NCBI RefSeq assembly: GCF_016906535.1
Contig: NC_057376.1
Location: 1,736,001-1,800,000 of the forward strand
DNA: 64,000 nucleotides
From: Rhizoctonia solani
Lineage: Eukaryota > Basidiomycota > Agaricomycetes > Cantharellales > Ceratobasidiaceae
Reading direction: 5' to 3'
Positions 11,004 through 22,181 of the stretch are shown here, piece by piece. Position numbers and translations under genes: made by a program. The notes below the pieces were generated by a model that was not told the origin of the DNA, ran no database searches, and saw only the letters and a list, made by a program, of their open reading frames with translations. How positions within the stretch are numbered: the stretch's first letter is position 1; each line of letters starts with the position of its first letter.

Positions 11004-12021
11004 GATGGTGAGTGTTATGGGAGTTGACTGAGGGGCACTTAAGGCCAGCGAGTGCATAAGGGTACTTATAGAAGATAAATTATGTAACGACGGCATGAGT
11101 ATGTGAGCAAATACGAGGCACTTAATCGATCAGCGTGAACAGTGTGTTGTAGTCGTTCGTGGGTGTTGCTCCGGTGGTTCTTCGACAGGCATGATAAATC
11201 TAGACTTGTTTGACTTTGGGATGGTATGTGAAATAGTCAGGGTACGCTCAGCTCAGACCCAAAACACGCCCTTCAAAGTTAACGTCCCAGTCGGGTTGAG
11301 CTCCACGTTCATTCACATCTACAAGTGACGAATGATGTGGTGTAAAGCATGACATTTCACATGTTTAAGTGGTGCTTTTGAATAGACTCCGAGCAGGGGA
11401 TGAAGGAACTCCTTACTCAGGTCTGTGCCGGAGTTAGCGGCTCACTGCGCGTCGAACCCTTGATCGGAGCACCCTCGGCCCTGGCCTCTGGAAGCGCTTT
11501 GAGATTCTCACACGTTATTTAGCACACTATGGATGTGCAAATGTTTTCGTCCCCGTAATAAGCGCCAACCGGTAGCGACCAGGATGTGCCTGGTAGACCG
11601 GTCACAGCAGTCAATTCGGCTCACACATATTGCTATTATGGTCCCCGCCGGAACGCCTGGTGGCGACTGACTAGCTCTCATTCCGGCCCTACTATATCCC
11701 TGGTTGGGATCGCAGCTTTAAACTTTGCCCCTACGTGCAATATCATCAATAATCATGCAATGAACTTCATCAGGTAACTTGAAAAGCTACTGTCAAAATT
11801 TTACAAGACACAGTTCCAGGAAGCTGTCCCCGCCAGAGTTCGATCAAAACAATGATTTGAGTTGTCGATACATCGAATTCTGTTATCATGGGTAAAATAC
11901 ACAAGTCATTAAGATAGGTATATACAAAAAGAATGAGCGAACATCCATAATTATACAAAGTCTTTACAAGCATAATTGTCAACTCCGAAGATCCGAAAAC
12001 TTCACATAATCCAGCCATGTA
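11004..12021. other. 1 kb spacer between tandem F-box genes
   Basis: No coding exon, RNA gene or repeat recognised. It must contain the promoter of copy A and the 3' flank of copy B. Confidence 0.4.
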
Positions 12022-13072
12022 TCAATGGGTCATCCTGGTGATGGCCAAATGTGGACTCTCGAGATGTTTAACTTCCTTGTCCCCAGGGTCTATGCACATG
12101 TTGCCCTGGCTTCTCTGGAATTCATAAACCAACGTATCTCCCTTGAAGCCATTCACTCGCGATCCGTCCTTCGGGCCAATCAACTCGAGCACAGGAATCT
12201 CCCGCCGAGGATTTTTTCCTGGAGCAACAAAGGTTGCCCGACGCAATGCAGGAAGTCGACGTGCGAAGTGAGTGCCAAATGCTCCGGACATGAGGCAAAT
12301 AATGGGATCAGATGTACTGATAGACCAATGGTTTCCAATTCAGGTAAGGTGTGATCAATTACCGGATTCGTCGACAAAAGCGCATTCAATAGAGCCTGGC
12401 ACACGCTATCAGAAATATATCCGAAACGACCAAAGACTAACCGTACTTCTACGCCAGTAGCCTCGGGCTGCCCTCCTGGCATGGCAAAATATAGTGCTTT
12501 CAACCACTTTGGACACGCTGGGACAAGGTTCGCAATAATAGATAAGCCGTCGAGTTGCGTCGAGATTGGCTCGGAATATAGCTCTAATGTGTCGAGTGAT
12601 TTGGCGGAACGTAGCAATCGAGACATCAGCGTGCGAGCCGTGAGGAAAAAGGACGGATCGGTGGCCGTAATCCGCATGGAAGTCGCCCCCGATACCAGTT
12701 TCAGGACTGAGAAGGGTACCGGGCGACGGCAGGTCAACACGTCCACAGCTGGGAGGTGAATGTGCCTGGTGCATGTTAGATTTGAACTAAGTAGGTTCAG
12801 CCAACTGACCTAACATATTGGAGCAGTGGGCTGGATGCGATGGATGATGCTCTTTCTGTCGTTCTGACGGTGATGCTTTGGAACAGGTACGGCACAGAGG
12901 CCTCTCTACAACTGCGAGATACACCACTAAATCCCAAAAGCGACAAACAGTGGACATTTGTGGATACATTGGTCTCAAATGCGCTTCGACTGCCTCGACT
13001 TGGGTGTGATGCAATCTGCTCGACGGCGTGTTCACAGACGAGCTGCAGGATCTCGAGGGGAAGTATCGGCAT
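12022..13072 (-). CDS. F-box/LRR-like protein, tandem copy B
   Basis: Start at 13072, MPILPLEILQLVCEHAVEQ (F-box), then LLGFSGVSRSCREASVPYLF. The intron begins after QYVR (donor gtcagt) and the next exon reads HLPAVDVLTCRRPVPFSVL, then DPSFFLTARTLMSRLL, LPELETIGLSVHL, and finally THFARRLPALRRATFVAPGK and VLELIGPKDG. It matches copy A segment by segment. The frame changes near 12275, after FASCPEHLAL, by a step that fits one missing base. Role as for copy A: presumed substrate receptor of an SCF ligase, target unknown. The start was chosen because the F-box begins four residues after it, as in related basidiomycete genes. Confidence 0.6.
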
Positions 13073-14000
13073 CTAGTGGGAAATGGGGGGATGTTCCCCT
13101 AGTTAGGAGCAGTCATGTGGCAGAGAACAAGGTTTATAAGGAGCCATAGGGGTAGAATGTCTTGGTTTATTGTGTGGGGCACGCAACTAGCCGAGCCGCT
13201 GACCTGATGCATCGGATATCCTTGGGTGTGGGGTTAGGAAATATATATCAACTTAATCTGTCCGAAGGCGGCTGTGGGTCTGGCGTGTATTGGAGTTGGT
13301 TAGCGCCAAAGCCGACTATCCACGGCTCCACGGCGTCTCTTCGCGGCACTCGGTCCCACGTCCCTCATCCGGTCCCGAGTTTAGCTCCGTGATTTGTCAT
13401 GTGTGTAACGCCGCTGGGGGATTTGACCGTGAATGATCCTCGTTGGTTCCGATTCTAGTCTGATGACTTTAGTGCATCAAAAGCTCAGGAGGGCACCAAG
13501 ATCCGGGATAATTGCCAACTCGTACTTTAGTAATGAGGTTTCTATATATGGAGCTTAACACTCAATGACGCCAAAATAGATACGTGAGCGCCTGGAAAAT
13601 TAAAAAGGATAGAATTATACCCTACTTCACCCCTTGGTATTTGGTATGAGTCTTTGCTAATCTTAATATATTGAGCCTATTAGCTTCCAATCCAATGTTT
13701 TAGATAACATTCTTGGAAGGCTTTTTAAGTATATAGATACTTTGGCTTGACCCAACTATTCCTCCGGGCTCATGGATGTTTAGTTGCGTTAAACTCACAT
13801 ACTAGCCAAGCCGAGATATATCGGGGTACATGAGGTGATATAGATTATAAAATTTGGTCATACATAAGAATCATTGACAACAAGGCAACGAGGAAGCCGC
13901 TCAAGTAATAAGACCATCTTGCGAAATGCTCCCCTCGAAGAATTTCCCCAATTTCACCGAGGGCCTGAAGGTCGAGCTCCATAAGCTAATGTTCCCAGTC
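13073..14000. other. 0.9 kb without a supported gene
   Basis: Between the start of F-box copy B and the stop of the NLR-like gene. Short open frames (plus 13162-13392 is the longest) have no motif. No repeat or RNA gene seen. Confidence 0.4.
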
Positions 14001-17000
14001 CTAAATAGTCTTGAATGCAACAGTAGCATCTGTTACCAGTGTCCTTGCTTCCTTCAATCGCCTTTGTTCTATATAAAGAGCAGCCAGGTTGATCTCAAAA
14101 ATTGACACATTAGAAGGGTTGTTATTCGGCGTCTGTGAGAGTTCATCCGGCTTCTTGCAGATCGTTGCTTCTGCCTCTGTCTTCCTTCCGAGTAACGAGC
14201 GTACCTTGGCAAGCCTTACAAGATTCGAAATTATGTTGGGATGATCCTGACCAGATACTTGAGCTAATACTTGGGCCGCTTATCGATAAACCTCTTCTGC
14301 CTCAGTAGGGATCCCCAAATATTTGTATGTGGGAGCAAAGTCCTTCCGAACAGCTCGGGTCCGAATATTAGCTCACCCAAGGTCCAACGTTGAGTGGGGT
14401 CAATCCTCTCTCGTATGCTCCTTGCGTGATCTCATTGGCCCTCCTTGAAGCGAATACGGGCAAGAACAGCATCGCACGATAGTGCGCGTGAATGATCTTC
14501 ACCGTAAATTCGTCTTCGCATCTCGAGCGCTTGGATCGCAATGGCTTCGGCTTTCTTGAGCCTATCACCAAACTCAGACATTGATTGTAACACGTCAGCA
14601 AGGAGTTCTGGACTGTTCAATATGTCTGGATGGTTGGGACGGAGAATCTGCCTTTGCGTCTCTGTTAAATCCTATGAATCCATTAATGTACGAGTGGATA
14701 GATTGAATGAGTACCGCCAACCGAGTCGAAATCAATCAAGCAATAATTCCGGATTTCGATAATCAAGCTGAGAAAAGTGGGAAGATATAACCGTCACCCG
14801 ATGACCTAAAAGTGGAAAGAAAGCTGATGATAGTGTCTTTGGCAGAAACGTATTCATCATCAACAATCATGGTTTCAAGGTCTGCCTTGACGCAAGCACG
14901 ATGAAAGGTTTCCTGTGCAACTTGGTCATGATGCGCGAATGAAAATAGGTGGGGGAGCTTAGCAGCTTGAGAGCTTATCCTTCGGAGGTTGACTCGCCAA
15001 GTTGTAAAAACAGCCCACTGATAATCTTCAGGCCGCTGTGCCAAGTGTTTATACTGCTCCAGCAATTCACCGCGATAAACCTGGGGCATTTCCAAATAGG
15101 AGGCGAATCCTCATTCATATACACATACATATGCCCCATTCTGTGTAACCGAAAGTGCCGAAGAACCGAGTTCCTAGATCAAATGTCAGTTGAGAGCAAA
15201 TTTTGAATTAACCTATAGCATACAGTCACGATTGCTTGAGCAAGTTTGTCATTGGTCTTACTCCAAGTCAGTCTCGATATGCTTAATAATAATCTTTTGG
15301 GGTCTTCGATTTCCATGTGAAATAGCTGATAACACGTATGAGAGCCCCGCGCATAGCTGATGAGCTGGCGGTTGCGGGTCGTGATCAATATATCTCCGTG
15401 GGAGCACGGAGGAAGCTGTCGTCGGAGGTGAAGGGAAGTGTCATCATTGTTATTGAAAATGAGGAGCTACCTGTCTTGATGATTGGCTAACCAGTCGATG
15501 GCAATTACACAATGTTTTCCGGCTTTTTTGGCGGCAGCGAGACTGGCAAGGTCGGCTTCGGTCGTGTTTACGGAACTTGCATCGATATAAAATCCTTCTG
15601 ACACTCTTAAACATTATAACCGTCAACTTCATCAAGCAAAAGTACCCAAGCCTACTGTTGCTTGTTGCGATATATCTGTGCAAATTTGAGAGCGACTTGT
15701 GTCTTATCACCTCCACCAAGTCCATATAAGACAAAGACGTGCTGATCTTCGATTTCATCCCAAAAAGACTTCTCTATTTTCTTCAACGCACCTTCTTGGC
15801 CTACAAACGCGGGTGAAGGAGGCGGACAATTACGAAATCTTTTCACAGCTTCAATAGGTGGGATAACCTCATGAACTCAATGTCAAGTACTGAAGTTCCT
15901 GAATGGCCACAAACGTACCTAGTTGAGTAGCCAAAACGCCCTATTCTGGACATGTAAGAACTTTCGCGGCCTGGTTCAAGTTCGAGCCCACTTCGGACAT
16001 CCGCATATACTGCCAGGTATGTATAGCAACTTCCAACATTCGTTCCCAGCCGGTCGTTCTAATATCGTACAGGTCTTGGTTGACATTAAAGCGGGAGTGC
16101 AGGTCACCTGTGTATTGAAACCGCTGTACCGTTTCTTGAGCAACACGTTCGCTGTCTTTGGCAATCCTCTTCCCGAGATCTTTAGATCCAAGTCTAATAG
16201 CATGGGTTTCACCCGCTCCAATGCTAATTACGCATGAAACACATTGGTCAGGAAACACTCATCCAGCTTCGGAGAGCATCTGTGCTGTGAGGTTATTTGC
16301 GCCCAGACCGCCGTCTACATAGGCCTGAAATAACCCGTGGTAGCCGTTGTGGCCCGCAATGCCTGGGCCATTCTACATCTTGGACCGTCATCCGCCGGGA
16401 CGGTGCATGTTCGTATGAGCGTAGGCATTCCGGCCGTCATGCTCTCTGCTTGCACAACACAGACAAACCTGGACTCAATGTCAACAGCGTAGATAATATT
16501 CGCGACAATCATTTACATTTTACATCTCCCCAGCCGGATCATTTCTGTATCTGGTTGCCCTGTATAACGCTTTACTATGCGATGAATTACATTCTCTAGG
16601 GTTGTCGTCCCATATGTTGTCTCTCTCAAATGGAGCTTGTTCTCCGAAAATGCTTCCTTAATGATATATTGATATGAATCAATCACTCCAGTCTGCCTAA
16701 CAGAACAGCGGCGATACTTTCTACCAGTCAGTCTAACCGAAGACAAAAGCAAAGCGATTTAGGATAACCGCTAGTTCGTCACCGACAGCGGGGGGAGGGG
16801 TGCTGAAACCTATATTTACAAGTGTTTATGCCCCTCGGCCTCGTCGGGTCGCTCTGAGCGTCCCAAGACCACTGCAACGAATCCCAAGAACTCACCCGCC
16901 CCGTTTCCGTTACAGCAATCAAATCAAACACTTCACAAATTCTAGGCGCATCCGCTAGACCCATTTGTGACTGGACTCGTTTCATGAATTCCTGAAGAAT

Positions 17001-17051
17001 GACGAGGGGAGGAAAGTCCAGACGCTCCGCCCCCGTCTTTGTGTCAATCAA
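14001..17051 (-). pseudogene. NLR-like gene: patatin phospholipase, NB-ARC ATPase and TPR repeats
   Basis: Read on the minus strand from 17051. The patatin part has a DGGG motif (in a shifted frame near 17020), LVILQEFMKRVQSQMG, PRICEVFDLI, later MPTLIRT, AQALRATTAT, YVDGGLGANN and CVSCVISIGAGE. The NB-ARC part (15846-15180) has VLYGLGGGDKTQVALKFAQ, then DASS and ILITTRNRQLISYARG. The C-terminus has TPR units with MRRRIYGEDHSRAL, DHPNIISNLVRLAKV and ALYIEQRRLKEAR, stopping at 14001. This is the layout of fungal NLR-like sensors that trigger non-self responses through a phospholipase. Two changes are not indels: the nucleophile motif GGTSTG reads AVTETG (Ser lost), and the P-loop glycine before Lys is Asp. 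There is also a TGA after MLSEAG and several frame breaks. I judge it non-functional, though some frame breaks may be sequence error. Confidence 0.7.
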
Positions 17052-17404
17052 AGTGTTTTAATTCCAATTATAAGACATCAATCACAGAGAGTTTCGCTTG
17101 CTGCGTACCAAAGAATAGGAGCCTTATACTGTTGGGCGCATGAGGCGATAGTGGCGTTGTGGAAGAGTCTAAAACCATAATACCCAGTGATACGTTCGGC
17201 ACGTTCGGCTCGCGGTAGAAGTCGAGAACACAATTATTCTACAAATTATGAGATCACTGCGTGCTTTACTAAAAAAAAAAAAAAAGAGGGGGAGGGGAGG
17301 GGACAAGTGGGAGTGATGACGTGATGATGGTGGTAAGTTACTTTACAAATGCTAAATTATTGATTGTAATTTACTGTTGATTGTAACCATACCCAATCTC
17401 TACC
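17052..17404. other. divergent spacer with homopolymer tract
   Basis: Separates the NLR-like gene (-) from the cysteine synthase gene (+). It holds an A tract of about 15 bases at 17271-17285 followed by a G-rich purine run to about 17310. No coding signal seen. Confidence 0.5.
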
Positions 17405-19909
17405 ATGTCCGTCAGATGGTCGGATTGGGCACCAAATCGAGCGTCAAGAGATATAACTATTGGCGTGGCATTCGGTTCGTCATCACCTTGGATGCGTCTA
17501 CCCTGTAAAAGATGACGTATTCCAAGGCATTGCTCTGTCGATATCCTTTACATCAATCTCGACGTACATCGAGCGACGCAGACGAATCGAGCGAGAAAAA
17601 GCAGAGGGTGCTCGTGATTACATTCCTCGACCGATCGAACTGAGAAGCGATGAGATCGTGGACGGGGTTGTCGGGCTGATAGGTGAGGCACCAAGATTGG
17701 TTTCGAGGAGGATTGGGGCCAGACCGACATCGGAGGTACTTACTGTTCGGTACAGGGAACACACCTTTAGTGAGGATTAATTCTCTGAGTGAGGCCCTGG
17801 GAGTAGATATTTTGGTAAGTTATGGAGCTATTCATTGAGTACGTGATTAACGTCCGGAGGTAGGGAAAGGCCGAATTTCTTAACCCCGGTGGTTCAGTGA
17901 AAGATCGAGTTGCGCTCAAAAGTAAGTGGAGCCTTGTAAGCATACACTCGTGACTCTAACATCAAGTACGGAAACCGTTGGTGGCGCACCTGGCAAACCT
18001 CGTTCTATGCACCAACTTGATCTCTCTCTGTCCCCCTCTGACTAGTTATCCAGGATGCCGAAATGCAAGGTTTCATTAGACCCAATTCAGGCTCGCGCAT
18101 ATTCGAGGGAACGGTTGGTTCAACAGGAATAAGCATTGCTACTATAGCCAAAGCTCGGCAAGTTCCTTTCCTTCCTTTGGTAACATCCCATTATTAACCC
18201 AAAAAAACAGAGGATATGAAACAAGTGTGTAAAGTGCCTTACTCTATACCCATATCACATCCCAACGCTCAATATAATTCAGCAATCATCATGCCTGACG
18301 ATGTCGCCGCCGAAAAGGAACGCGCGCTCCTGGCACTCGGTGCCACAGTAGAGAAAGTAAGACCGGCAAGCATCGTAGATAAGAAACAGGCAAGGGATTC
18401 CCTAATTATGTCTTTTGCCTTACTAATTAGCTGAAGGAATAGTTTGTCGTATGTTCCCTTTTTCAGTAATCGGTAAGGATTGGGGTTCTCGTAACCGACG
18501 GAGATCGTATAGAATCTAGCCAAACACCGCGCACTTGAATTTGGCAAAACGGAGATGCATACAACCGATGACTCAATGGTCGCAAGTACCCAGGGTGGAC
18601 CCGACAAACCAAGAGGCTTCTTTGCAGACCAGTTTGAGGTAGGTTTAATTTCCACATTTCTCGACCGGCTCTCTCCGCCGAAGACCAAGATTAGACTTTG
18701 GGACAAACAGAGTAGTCTCAATCTTGGGAGCAGTGACTAAAAAAAGCAGCTTGAAGCTGGTTATCCAATCGGGCGACTTTAACGAGTGCGCAGCTTGTCC
18801 CCTCCCCTTCTCCAGGAACTGCATGGTTTCTGCTTATCCCCTTGTATTTCGTACCACCCGCACCATCCGCGATTCTGACACATCCGCGCTAGAGTCCGTC
18901 GAATTACCAAGCGCACTTGCAATCGACTGGTCCCGAGCTGTGGCGCCAGTGCTCCGGTCGCCTCGATGCGTTTGTGAGCGGCGCAGGGACGGGAGGTACT
19001 ATAGCTGGTGTCGGGAGGTATCTCAAATCGCAAGGTGTGCCTACTCCCCCGTCACACTTTGGCCCCCCCCCCTCTCCCCATCACCCTTTGGATCTCCATC
19101 GCCCTTTGACCCCCTCCCCTATCACCCTTTGAGACCAAGTTGCTTATGCGGATGGTATGACCCCCTTCCCCGCGTCCCCTACCCCCAGACAAAATGTCCG
19201 CGTCGTTCTCTCGGACCCCGAAGGAAGCGGGCTTTACAATAAAATCAAGAATGGTGTGATGTTTGATGTGAAAGAGGCAGAAGGGACAAAGAGGCGGCAT
19301 CAGGTGTGTTTGCTCCCCCCGAGTTCAGTCTACATAGCTGATAGGTTTTTGGTATATGCGCATGTTAGGTGGATACAGTTGTAGAAGGAATGCAAGTTGT
19401 TCTTGGGTTGCTCTAGCTGAACGATTAGGCGCTGATATGTGAACGGTAGTGGTATCAACAGGTTAACGCGAAACTTTGAAATGGCGTCGGGGATGATTGA
19501 CGATGCGATCCGGTAAGATGCGCCCCTTCTTTCCCTTATTCTCAATCAATTTTCTAAAAAATCTTTGTGCAGAGTAACGGACAAAGAGGCAGTCGCCATG
19601 TCCCGCTACCTGGTTCAAAACGATGGACTGTTTCTCGGATCGAGTAGCGCATGTAACCTCGTTGCGTGTATAAAAGTGGCCAAGGAGTTGGGAAGGGGAA
19701 AGGGAAAGGTCGTTGCTACCATTTTGTAAGCTGTCGTCTCTTTCAAAGGGCGTGTTGGAGCCAAGTTCAAGGACGAGTGCTGATGCATGGCGTATTGTAG
19801 GTGCGACTCTGGTACGCGACACTATTCCAAGTTTTGGAATGACGAGTACCTCGAAAAGGCGGGTATTGAGGTCGACGTGGGGATTGTGGAGAAGATGCTC
19901 AAGGATTAG
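17405..19909 (+). CDS. membrane-anchored cysteine synthase (PLP enzyme)
   Basis: The start at 17405 gives [20 protein letters not shown], leading over a short intron into a hydrophobic stretch ([15 protein letters not shown]) and a basic helix ([13 protein letters not shown]). This fits the outer-mitochondrial-membrane cysteine synthase type (yeast Mcy1/YGR012W). Catalytic-domain landmarks are [21 protein letters not shown] (PLP lysine), [43 protein letters not shown] (phosphate loop), [13 protein letters not shown] and [11 protein letters not shown], ending at TAG 19907-19909. The family makes cysteine from O-acetylserine and sulfide. At least eleven introns; three appear to use GC donors (18158, 18390, 19392), and exons 18211-18224 and 18443-18448 are only 14 and 6 nt. 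One base seems missing between about 19035 and 19190. The earlier in-frame TTG at 17460 was rejected as start. Confidence 0.82.
19040..19193 (+). repeat. C-rich low-complexity intron with short imperfect repeats
   Basis: An intron of the cysteine synthase gene with a C9 run and at least three copies of an imperfect unit around TC(A/G)CCCTTTG between about 19080 and 19130. It is longer than the gene's other introns except 18642-18890. Confidence 0.4.
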
Positions 19910-20048
19910 GTGGTGTGGGACTCTGGATGGGAGTGTTCCAGGTTGCAGAAAGGTCAATTTGGCAACAAGCCCGTAGCGGGTTTTGACTTTGACAACAAAA
20001 GATAGCATACAATAAGATAAATACAATACAACTACACATGAATCGGAT

Positions 20049-20587
20049 TTATCGAGCGATTTCGTGTTCGGCGAGGAGCTAATAAAGTCTATTTAGTAGG
20101 CAGTATTTTGCGGAACGAGTGAAACGGACCATATTGGGTATACCCTGCATGATCATGTATGCATGACCACAATTCGGGCAAATCATTGCGCCTTCTTCAA
20201 CATGGATCTGTTCAAGTTTTGAATAAAAGTGTGGATTGGAAGGAAGGGATTGAGTACCTCGAGCAAGACATGGTGCAGCTTTTGTAAAAACTCTTCGTCT
20301 TCTGTACCGGGTGCGGGTTGCATCTCTGGTAAACTATCATCCCCCAACTTTGGACGGGCGATACATTAGTTCTCCCTGTGTGCAAGGAGATCAAAATGAT
20401 GTACTTGTCTTGCAGTGTCCACCAATGCAGACCACTCCAACCTGGGCATAAACTTTCGTAAAAAGTCGGGATTAAACTCGGCCTCTTTGACGGCCAACTG
20501 TGCGTCCTTGAACTTTAGCGGAAAGTTGTTCGAGTTGCAGTTTTTGGCATGGCATGCGAGGATATTGTGGGTTATGAGACGGACCAT
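20049..20587 (-). CDS. TRM112: Trm112, activator subunit of methyltransferases
   Basis: Four exons, 20587-20405, 20347-20258, 20207-20130 and 20078-20049, sum to 381 nt, an intact 126-residue protein. It begins MVRLITHNILACHAKNC, continues FPLKFKDAQLAVKEAEFNP and LPRLEWSALVDTARQ-type helices, then VHVEEGAMICPNCGHAYMIM and QGIPNMLLAEHE. Trm112 is a small zinc-binding hub that holds and activates several methyltransferases (Trm9, Trm11, Bud23 and the eRF1 methylase Mtq2) acting on tRNA, rRNA and release factor. In this copy the second zinc pair is CPNC and the first is the CHAKNC region. It diverges from FUN30 with only 145 bp between the two start codons. Confidence 0.93.
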
Positions 20588-20732
20588 GGTGCAATAAACA
20601 ATTCCAGGTGATATAACAAGAGGGGGGGATGGAGAATTTGGAGCGGATTGAAATTGCCGCCGAAACCCGTGGACCAAGCGTCTGGGCGTGTATCAGACCA
20701 GTTGTGGTTCACACTAACAGCGAGAGACACCC
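20588..20732. promoter_or_regulatory. shared divergent promoter TRM112/FUN30
   Basis: Only 145 bp separate the start codons of TRM112 (-) and FUN30 (+), so both core promoters must lie here. I see no strong TATA element; a short G run lies near 20622. Confidence 0.6.
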
Positions 20733-22150
20733 ATGTCGTCTAGCGCGGAGTTGAGCAAACCCAACAACCGGGTGAGTTTTTACATAAATGCGAAAATGAT
20801 CTATTCGATTAGGAAGTACGAATTTATTTTATTTTAATTTTGCTAATGTGTTGGGTTGCAGGCAGCGGCCCTCGCGCAACTCAAGTTCAAACGAAAGAAG
20901 GATGTGCAGCCTGGGGGTGTTGCGGCTCCGGTTCCAGCACCGCCTGAAACACCGCGAGTGGGGCGAGTGCTAGTGCCCGATTCGAGTCCGTTGGCGCCGC
21001 ATAACCAGCCCAAACCGAGTGGGACAGAGGCATGGAGTCGACTTGCAGACGATGGCCTTTCGGCGCCTAGCTTCTCGTCGTCGTCCAAGTACTTTTCTCC
21101 CCGACCGATCCTGTCATCGATCTCGACGCTGACTCGGACCTCGACCGTCCACGCAAGAAGCCACGTCCCGATTTTGAGCGCTTACGGAGCTCTTCGACGC
21201 GTTCCGATGTCTCTGTCTCCTCCAGTGTCCCTCCCTCGTCCCGTGTGTCCACAGTCTCGACTCCGACCCCTGTCCCCGAGGACCCCCTGTCACCGGTCGT
21301 GGGCAAGCTCAGAAAGGATGTCAGCAAGGTCAACATGGCTGCCGAGAGCGACGACGACGATGTTGGGCACAGACGGAGAGTCTTCCGCGGCCGAAAACAG
21401 GTCGACGACGATGACCTGCCCAGTCCCAAAAATATCATCAAACGTACTCTCGAAGACGACAACGACGAGCGCGAGGGCATTGTGCATATTCCCGATACTC
21501 CACCTCCCACCAAATACGTCAACGGCAAGGCTCTCGCTCTCAATGGCACACACAAGAACGGGTCATCCAAACCATCCGTCTCGACTACCAAACCCGCTAA
21601 ATCTACATCCGATACCAAACAGACCGAATCCAAGGATGGAAACGTATCTTCTGGTACCGAGTTCGATGCGGATGGAGACTCGGAACCCGAGGGAGAGTGG
21701 GTGGGAGACGAGGAGACCCAGCGATTAGAAAACGAGGCGTTGGTCTGGTTCAATATCGCCGCCGAGGACGCTCTTGTCGAAGTCACAGGTGTGTTCTGTC
21801 CTTTTTTTCCTTCTGTCTTTTTTGTTCTTATCCCCACTATCATTTCATTTAGCATGTACACCCGCCCAGGCATCACTCATAGCCTCCCTCCGACCATTCA
21901 CCGACGTCCCCTCGCTCAAACGCTCACTCAAGCGTACCAAGGGCGTCACTCCTCGATTCTTTGATGACTATGTCAACATGCAGCGCGGGTATTCCGACGT
22001 CGATACCGTGCTTGCAGGGTTCGAAGTCATCGGAAAGCAACTTGCCTCGATCATTTCAGAGTGGACTGGAGGCCAGGGAGCGACCGACGATGACGCTGGG
22101 TTACATTTGATTACCGTCCCTTCGCTCTCCCAGTCCACCCCAACTCCTGC

Positions 22151-22181
<31 letters not shown>

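Noticed and set aside
17460..17780. longer open frame suggesting an upstream start for cysteine synthase
   Set aside because: It begins at TTG; the ATG at 17405 in another frame joins over a short intron to give a family-like N-terminus with a membrane anchor.
21067..21876. 269-residue open frame on the minus strand
   Set aside because: It lies entirely opposite FUN30 exon 2, whose plus-strand product has the acidic, low-complexity pattern of the family; the minus frame is a mirror of Ser/Asp-rich codons.
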